This document shows, one piece after another, positions 57,880 to 64,000 of a stretch of 64,000 nt of DNA. The notes beneath the pieces are model-generated. The model ran no database searches and was not told where the DNA came from. It was given only the letters and a program-made list of their open reading frames with translations. This stretch comes from Deroplatys truncata (taxonomy: Eukaryota; Arthropoda; Insecta; Mantodea; Mantidae): the NCBI GenBank assembly GCA_030765065.1, contig CM060990.1, positions 278,903,341 through 278,967,340 of the forward strand. The letters are read 5' to 3'. The position numbers were made by a program, and so were the translations under genes. The first letter of the stretch is position 1. The number at the start of each line of letters is the position of its first letter.

Positions 57880-59650
57880 GATTCCAGTTGTGGAATTGTA
57901 GTATAGTGTTCAGGTGCATCTCTGCGCAACATTACATTTTCCACAATATGTGCTAGGCTTTCCTTTACAGTCCCAAAATTGGCATCCTCTTCGTCTTTTC
58001 GCGCTTATGGATGACGTGCAGTTTTTGGTGATATGGTATGTCCGGCACATTAGCCCTGGGAAATGAGTCGAGTTTTGTTGGTCTTCGCTTAGTTGGCCTC
58101 ATTTCAAGGGCTTTCTTCAGGTATGCTGTGGTAACCTGTCTTCCAAATTCTTTCACTGAAGAAGTTCCTTCAGTGCACCTCTTAAAAGCCAGATGGGCAT
58201 TTACCACAGTCATATCTACCATTCTCGTAAAACGCACCAGCACCAATTTTTATAACGCACTGCAATTGCATGTTTCTCTAATAGAGAATTGTGAAGATCG
58301 ATGCCTCCCATGAAATTCATATATATGTGTTCACTACATGTGGTTGCGGAACACTGAGCTTTTCTTTCTGGATTGAATTCCAACGTCGAACTTTGACGGT
58401 AGGGAGCACGGTGTCAAAAGTAGTTTCTAGCGCAACACACTTGTTAACATTCCATTTTGTGACCAGATTTCCCATCTTTGCATCAAATTTGAACTAAAAA
58501 TGTCCTCTAATTTTCTGTTTCATTATATTATCTGGTGATAGGGGACACTGCCTTGTTCTGTTTTCTCTTATGGTTCCGCTTGCACGGAGTACTAGTTCAT
58601 TTAGTCAGACAAGCAGGTCATCACTAGTAAAATGATTGTCAAAAACTACTTTGTAACTGTTCCACTCCTCAATAATGGACAACATTTTCAAAACTACTTT
58701 GGAACCAAGTGATAGATTCTCATTGTCATCCTTTTGGTCCTTCCCAGAATATAGTAAGAAGTTGTAACAATAGCCATCAGTAAGCCTTATAGTTTATACG
58801 CAATGTGTATGGGCATGAGTCCGATAAACTGCTTTATGGCGTGATGTCCATAATATCTCAGTCATTTCGTCAACTGATAGATTTTCCTGAAAGACTCCCC
58901 ATTTTTTATAAGTTTGTACCAGAGCCTCTGCTAACGGTTTTAGTTTTAAAGAGTTTTCACTTTTGTTTTCATTGCTTTTTCTTATCATTGAAATCCAATA
59001 CCGATTTCAATTCAAGATACCTGTTGCGGTTCATTGCATTTTTCACAATTTATACACCAAGATCATCATCCAAAGACCAATAGTCTCTTTCACTGGACAA
59101 TTTGTTATAGCCAGTAAAAGTCAAGAACCCAATAAATACCCGAATTTTATTAGGTACACTGAAAAATGTATTTCATTTTACACTCCCTAGCGTATCCCTC
59201 AGTTTCTTCTAGAATCATACTTAGAAATTCTTCTGAAAAGAGTTCTTCAAAAGCCGGTACGGGAGTGAGACTATTGTAAGTTTCTTTCAATTCATGGGAC
59301 AGACAAGAATCTTTCTTCCTAAGTCAGGAATTGGAACATTTCAGAACCTGATCATACAATATAACTTTCTCTTTACGGGCTCTATTAGAAGAAACAGAAG
59401 GAGTGTCAATGTTTTCATTGTCTCCTTCATGTATAATTTCAGTAGTGCCTCAATATCTCGTAAATGGGTGTTTCCTAGCAAGTCATCTTCAATATTTTCC
59501 TCATCTCTCTGCTCATTTACATCTGGAGGTAGAGCTATCATATCTGCTTCTATTTCTTCAGAAAATATGTACTCGATTGTCTCTTCAATAGTTTTAAAAA
59601 TGTGACTACCTGTGGCAAAGAAATCTGAAAACACCAAGAAACATAACATT
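57880..59650 (-). pseudogene. piggyBac-type transposase (DDE_Tnp_1_7), decayed
   Basis: Minus-strand fragments occur in family order. They are the acidic N-terminus EYIFSEEIEADMIALPPDVNE (about 59,560), TGYNKLSSERDYWSLDDDLG (about 59,090), NRNRYLELKSVLDFND (about 59,010), LSVDEMTE with the expected first Asp (about 58,870), YNFLLYSGKDQKDDNENLSLGS (about 58,740), VVFDNHFTSDDLLV (about 58,640), GTIRENRTRQCPLSP (about 58,560), VDMTVVNAHLAFKR (about 58,215) and a Cys-rich end (TYCGKCNV, about 57,920). Many stops and frameshifts are present. No terminal inverted repeats or TTAA pair were identified. Confidence 0.85.
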
Positions 59651-60059
59651 TGCCACAGAAGTGCCCAGAGTCCTCAAATGAGGGCCGCAAGCTTTCATGC
59701 ACTGGAACACAAAACACAATAAAGTATTTTTGCCACCATTAGTAACAAACACTATTTCAGTATTACATTATGCAGTAGCCAGATAATGACAGTAGTCTTA
59801 ACTTAGACACAGCCACACTTATAAAAAAATGGAAATAATCAGTAGGCTCTGCAAAAACACTCCACTCTAAAGAAGAGTTTTGAAATGAGTACTGTAGCAG
59901 AGAGCTAACAACAGTACCCATTGTTGAAGGAAACCTCAGTTACTACAACTAAAGCCCATTGTTGTTTTGAAGTAGCATATATTGTAATAATAACGGAAAA
60001 ACCGACTTCCTCAATCGAGGACGATGGGCGCTAATGGGTTGCAAACTTAGGCTCTGTTC
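59651..60059. other. Intergenic, no supported gene
   Basis: Probably the left remnant of the piggyBac insertion and its target; I see no motif. Confidence 0.35.
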
Positions 60060-61170
60060 GTTCAATTATTCTCGGTATATGGCCTTCTCCACCTTGGTTT
60101 TCCAGACAAGGGCTCGGTACAAAATTATAGAATTTATCACAATGCCAAGTATTTTGCTTTTACCATATTTATGGCTACCTATATTCGGCATTAGGTGACT
60201 GATAGCTGTAGTAGCCTTTTCTGCCTTTTTAGCAACATATCTAGCGTCGGTACCTATATTGATATTATGTCCAAATTGGACACAAAGTTATGCTTCAAAT
60301 GCGTTTTGCACTTCTTCGCATGTTGTAAACATTAATGCATTCTCTCTCAGGGTTCTTCTGCCTTCCAGTATCACTATTTCAGTTTAATGTGGTCCTAGCT
60401 GAAGACCCTTCTTCAACATCAAATGTTTAATAACATTCACGGACCATTCTCTTTAGTCCTCCATTCTTTCTTTGCATTCTCCGATACTGGGATGACTAAT
60501 TTGTCAGCATAGCCAATAGTTCTTATACGTAACGCCAACTCCACTCCAAATACACCATCAAAGTAGAGGTTCCATAAGGTAAGTCTTAGAACCGATCTCT
60601 AGGATTCACCACACGTTATCCATTTCTTTGTTATCAACAACCAGGATCAGCCTGCCCTTCAGATAACGAAGATTAAATTGATTAAGTATGGAGCGATTTG
60701 ATGCTCCTAATTTCATCGATTATACCTTTCCAAGGGGCTGAATTAAAGGCGTTTTTCACATCGAGAGTGACCAGTACCGCAAATCTATTATAGTGTGTCA
60801 TAGCATTTATTACGAACATTTTTTACAGCCTGTGTTTGTATCAATAGCCGAATCCACGTCGGAAAACAAACTGATGGCGTGAAAATCCTTAAGCTTTCAG
60901 GATCTGATCTATTAATCGTTTGTTAGTTAAATGGTCTATTTGCTTTAACCCAGCTTATTAACCTTATTAATGAGAATTAAAATTGCGACTCTCCATTTCT
61001 TTGTGAAATTTCCGATACTCACGATGGAGTGGATAAAATCCGTAAGTAGCTCCGGCTTACATAATGACTTTAAGGTATCTCCATATGAGCCTGCTGCCTT
61101 CATAGATTTTGTTTGGTGTCTAGGTTTTTCGAAACTCTTCAACAATGCCAAGGGGATATCTTCTATATTA
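60060..61170 (-). pseudogene. Non-LTR retrotransposon reverse transcriptase relic
   Basis: Minus-strand pieces include 'SFEKPRHQTKSMKAAGSYGD', then FTKKWRVAILILINK (thumb/finger region), a TLDVKNAFNSAPWKGIIDEI block readable across frames near 60,760 (RT motif with first catalytic Asp), NQFNLRYLKGRLILV, and 'GVELALRIRTIGYADKLVI' where YADD is expected (about 60,530). The last Asp is Lys. It resembles R1/Jockey-like LINEs and is heavily decayed and truncated. Confidence 0.75.
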
Positions 61171-61783
61171 TTATATACCCCCCTCAGGGGCTCACCTTAT
61201 GTGAGTACGGGTTTTTGGCGCACCCGAGGGTTCCCGAGCCAATCATCGCCATATTCATCCCCTCACCCCCATCCGGTCGAGGTGGGTTCTTCTCGTGACC
61301 GGTGGACACAAGGTAGGTTCTCGTGCGTTCTTTGCATTCCATTCATACCGCACCTCACCATCGTTTCTTTCTTCCCTTGTCACTTTCCGGCCATTTCGCA
61401 CCACGACATTTGCACATCTCTTTTTTTTCCCCGCCGGCCTACCTTGCGTGCGAAACGCCCACACAGTTTTATTTGTTTTATCTTTTCTTTTTATCCTCCG
61501 TGGACACAGCCTGACGGATACCCGCGCAGGGGTGCGCAGCTGGGTGAATGGTTAATGGCGTCATCCCCACCACCCGGGGTCGTCATGTAGGGTTTGTGTT
61601 CGTATCCGCTGTTCAACTGCAGTCCCGCGGGGGGCCATTGCATGAGCGGCTGACTTCTGACGGCAATTGGGTCCCTCTGTCTATGTTCTGGGAGGTGTGA
61701 CCCTGGGGTGAGTCTGGTATAGATAGGCCACTCACCCAAGCCGGGGTAACGCCCGGGAAGTCAGAGCCCGAGGTCGGAGACGG

Positions 61784-63066
61784 TTGCAATGGTGGAGGAT
61801 TTATCTCGCTATGGAGCACCCTTCCTCCATTAATACAAACAAGCGCCGAAAAGTTATTGTAACAGAAGTAGCACCGCCGTCATCTGGTTGTTACTTGGTC
61901 ATTTCAAGAACAGAAGAAGGACAAAACTTTGAGAAGGTGAAACCTTTTATAATTCAGAAGGGCATAGATGCTATTGCTGGTGCGGTTCAATCCTGCACTC
62001 GTCTACGGAATGGTTCCTTATTGGCACATACTAAGTCCGATCAGCAAAGTAAGACCTTGTTGCGCGCTACGCTTCTCCACGGTTATCCCTTCCGTGTCGA
62101 GAAGCACCACACATTTAATTCCTTTAGCGGCGTCGTTACCACCCATAGCCTCGATGGTATATCGGATGAGGATCTAGTAGAATATCTATCCGATCAAATG
62201 TGACAGCAGTGCATCGAGTGCAGGCCAAACGCGACGGCGTATTGGTACCCACTCGTACCCTATTTCTAACATTTGATGGTGTCGATCTGCCCACGAGCAT
62301 TTCCGCAGGGTACGAACGGATTTCTGTGAGGCCTTATATTCCTAGACCTCTGCGTTGTTTTAAATGCCAAAGTTTTGGGCATACGCAAGTCTCATGTAAG
62401 AGTGCCGTTAACATCTGTGCAACATGTAGCCAGCCGTCACACGAAGGTACCTGTTCCACAGCCTCCGTCTGCGTTAATTGTAAAGGATCTCATTTTGCGT
62501 CGTTTTCTGACTGTCCACGGTACTTGGACGAGAAGGCGATCCAGGAGATCCGGGTAAAGGAAAAACTCTCCTTCGCTGAGGCCCGGAGGCGTTATCACGC
62601 GCGCCAACCTTCCCTCCTGCGATCTGCCACATTTAGTTCTGTTGTTGCCTCGCCAGTACCATGAGTAGATGCCGAAACCCAGACCTGGACCATGACTGCA
62701 TTAACCACCACTACTATCCGGCCGTCCATTAAGGCTACAGTTACTAAGCCCTATAAACCTGGTCCAAAGTCAATGAAGTCGCAAGCCGCTGAAAAGAAAC
62801 CCAAGCAGACACTTCGTAGGGAAGATTTTCTGAAGGACCCTCCGCGTGCGCGCGGTAAGAAAAGTCACCATCTCCTCCTCGGAGGTCGCAGTCCCAGGTA
62901 GATCCTGGGACAAGCCGTGCTCAGCGGCACCCCTCACCCATCGCCACCCAGAACCGATTCACGGCGCTTGAATCGGTTTCTGGCACTGAGCGCGTGAGCC
63001 CTCCCTCCGAGGAAGCTATGGAGTCTGACCAACTCCATACAAAAATGCCCGAGCCCAAAGGTTAAG
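61784..63066 (+). pseudogene. LINE ORF1 (gag-like, CCHC zinc knuckles)
   Basis: The N-terminal part has PPSSGCYLVISRTEEGQNF, KPFIIQKGIDAIAGAV and LLAHTKSDQQSK, then SDEDLVEYLSDQ. A frameshift at about 62,200 leads into VHRVQAKRDGV, TLFLTFDGVDLP and YIPRPLRCFKCQSFGH with zinc knuckles C..C...H....C (about 62,352), a second C..C....H..TC set and a third C.NCKGSH. It ends EKAIQEIRVKEKLSFAEARR. A TGA at 62,662 precedes a Lys/Pro-rich tail. It would bind LINE RNA. Confidence 0.85.
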
Positions 63067-63117
63067 CACAAGATTCTTTTAAGCCGCCCTTCTAAGCAGA
63101 CAGTTTATCCCTTTTAT

Positions 63118-64000
63118 TCATGGCTATCCTGACCTAGAATGTACGTGGTGTACGATCGCATAGGGCGGAACTGCAACTTTTATTGCGTTCCCATTCACCT
63201 ATGGTCCTGTGTTTGCAGGAGACCAAGCTTCGCCCTCACGACCCTTTCGATCTCCGAGGGTACACTCCGGTTCGCTACGACCTTGAACCGGAGGAGGGTA
63301 CTCCTTCTCATGGTGGTGTCATGATTTGGGTGCGTAACAACGTTCATTTTCAAACTATCACACTTACATCCGACTTGTAAGCTGTTGCCGTTCGCCTTCA
63401 CTTACCCGGCTTTATGTTTTCTGTTTGCTCTGTGTATTCACCTCCATCGTCTCCCCTCGCTCCCGCGGACATTCGAGCTCTCCTGTCCGCTCTCCCAACA
63501 CCATTTCTTCTGTTGGGAGATTTTAATGCCCATCACCCACTGTGGGGTTCGCCAAGGGCTTGTGCGAGGGGAACTCTTCTTTCCGACATTTTTTACCAGT
63601 TGAATCTTTCCATCTTCAATACAGGTGTACCTACTTTTATTTATGGTTCTTCTGGTACATTCTCTCACCTGGACCTTGCCATTTGCTCACTCCAGCTTGC
63701 TCGTCGTCTTCAGTGGAACGTCGTTGCTGACACCTTCTCCAGCGACCATTACCCCTGCATCATTTCTCTTCTGTCACACCACGTACAGCATTCCAGAAGC
63801 CGACTGGAGCTTGCATTCCAGCCGCGTGCATTTTTACGATCAGCCCTTCGCCGACATTAACCAACTAGTGCAGCACCTTACGTCTACTATTTTCTCAGCC
63901 GCCGAACGCGCAATTCCCCGTTCATCCTCTCAACCTCGGCGGCCACCTGTTCCGTGGTGGAACGAGGATTGTCGGGACCCCGTTCGTGCCCGTAGGACTG
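63118..64000 (+). pseudogene. LINE ORF2, endonuclease domain (partial)
   Basis: The start MAILT is followed by TAG where the family has Trp, then NVRGVRSHRAELQLLL, LCLQETKL (catalytic Glu), GVMIWVRNNV, VYSPPSSPLAP, FLLLGDFNAHHPLWGS (catalytic D and N), SHLDLAIC and SSDHYPCI (terminal SDH), a complete set of APE-type endonuclease motifs. After a frameshift near 63,840 comes VPWWNEDC, a linker typical of I/Jockey LINEs. Polymerase and any RNase H lie outside the window. Confidence 0.88.

Larger units (their letters stand above)
61180..64000 (+). mobile_element. I/Jockey-type LINE, 5' portion, truncated by the window edge
   Basis: A GC-rich 5' UTR (about 61,180-61,783) is followed by ORF1 with zinc knuckles and ORF2 beginning with an apurinic-type endonuclease. 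The reverse transcriptase lies beyond base 64,000. Composition is markedly less AT-rich than the neighbourhood, and damage is modest (about four stops or frameshifts). It therefore looks younger than the relic at 60-61 kb, against which it abuts. Confidence 0.85.

Noticed and set aside
60970-61590. 206-residue plus-strand frame
   Set aside because: It spans the minus-strand RT relic and the LINE 5' UTR, so it is an antisense shadow.

Overview
The window is eukaryotic and looks like arthropod (probably insect) repeat-rich DNA. The evidence is GT-AG introns, tRNA-derived SINEs, an I/Jockey-like LINE, piggyBac, long ATT/GTA/TA microsatellites and Polinton (Maverick/adintovirus-like) gene families that are common in arthropod genomes. 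The host assignment is inference. I found no convincing ordinary host gene; almost everything recognisable is mobile DNA.

Region 1 (1-23.1 kb) holds two collinear, decayed Polinton-like elements in the same orientation. Element A (1 to about 11.9 kb) has a long repeat-rich left region, a TATA-type promoter, a spliced 5' end with duplicated small exons and a protein-primed type DNA polymerase B (+). These are followed on the minus strand by integrase, a conserved 'domain X' protein, a fibre-like protein and the end of an ATPase. Element B (about 12.1-23.1 kb) repeats that order and adds the rest of a virion cassette: a parvovirus-like PLA2 domain, a small Ala-rich protein, an adenain-like protease, a minor capsid protein, a small Arg-rich ORF, a double-jelly-roll major capsid protein and an unknown intact minus-strand ORF. 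The two join inside the ATPase of A and the polymerase of B, so A lacks its capsid half and B its polymerase N-terminus. Nearly all genes carry stops, frameshifts or lost catalytic residues.

Region 2 (23.1-39.5 kb) has SINE-like repeats and a 6,296-bp near-perfect palindrome (28,031-34,326) of two arms of about 3.0 kb. It starts with AG and is inserted into a SINE with an exact 6-bp target duplication (GACCAC). The remaining DNA is AT-rich with microsatellites and a possible LTR.

Region 3 (39.56-56.65 kb) is a second, older and larger palindrome of about 17 kb with arms of about 8.2 kb. Its outer part is related to the 6.3-kb palindrome and its inner part to the left region of element A. Each arm carries the element-A promoter and splice-donor first exon attached to a different gene (a small 'VFLPKG' family protein), plus a relic of the domain X/integrase junction. 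The three elements therefore look like one Polinton-derived family in which very long terminal inverted repeats gave rise to almost fully palindromic derivatives. I consider this the most interesting content of the window.

Region 4 (56.65-64 kb) contains a decayed piggyBac transposase (-), a decayed LINE reverse transcriptase relic (-) and the 5' two-thirds of an I/Jockey-type LINE (+) with ORF1 zinc knuckles and an ORF2 endonuclease running off the window end.
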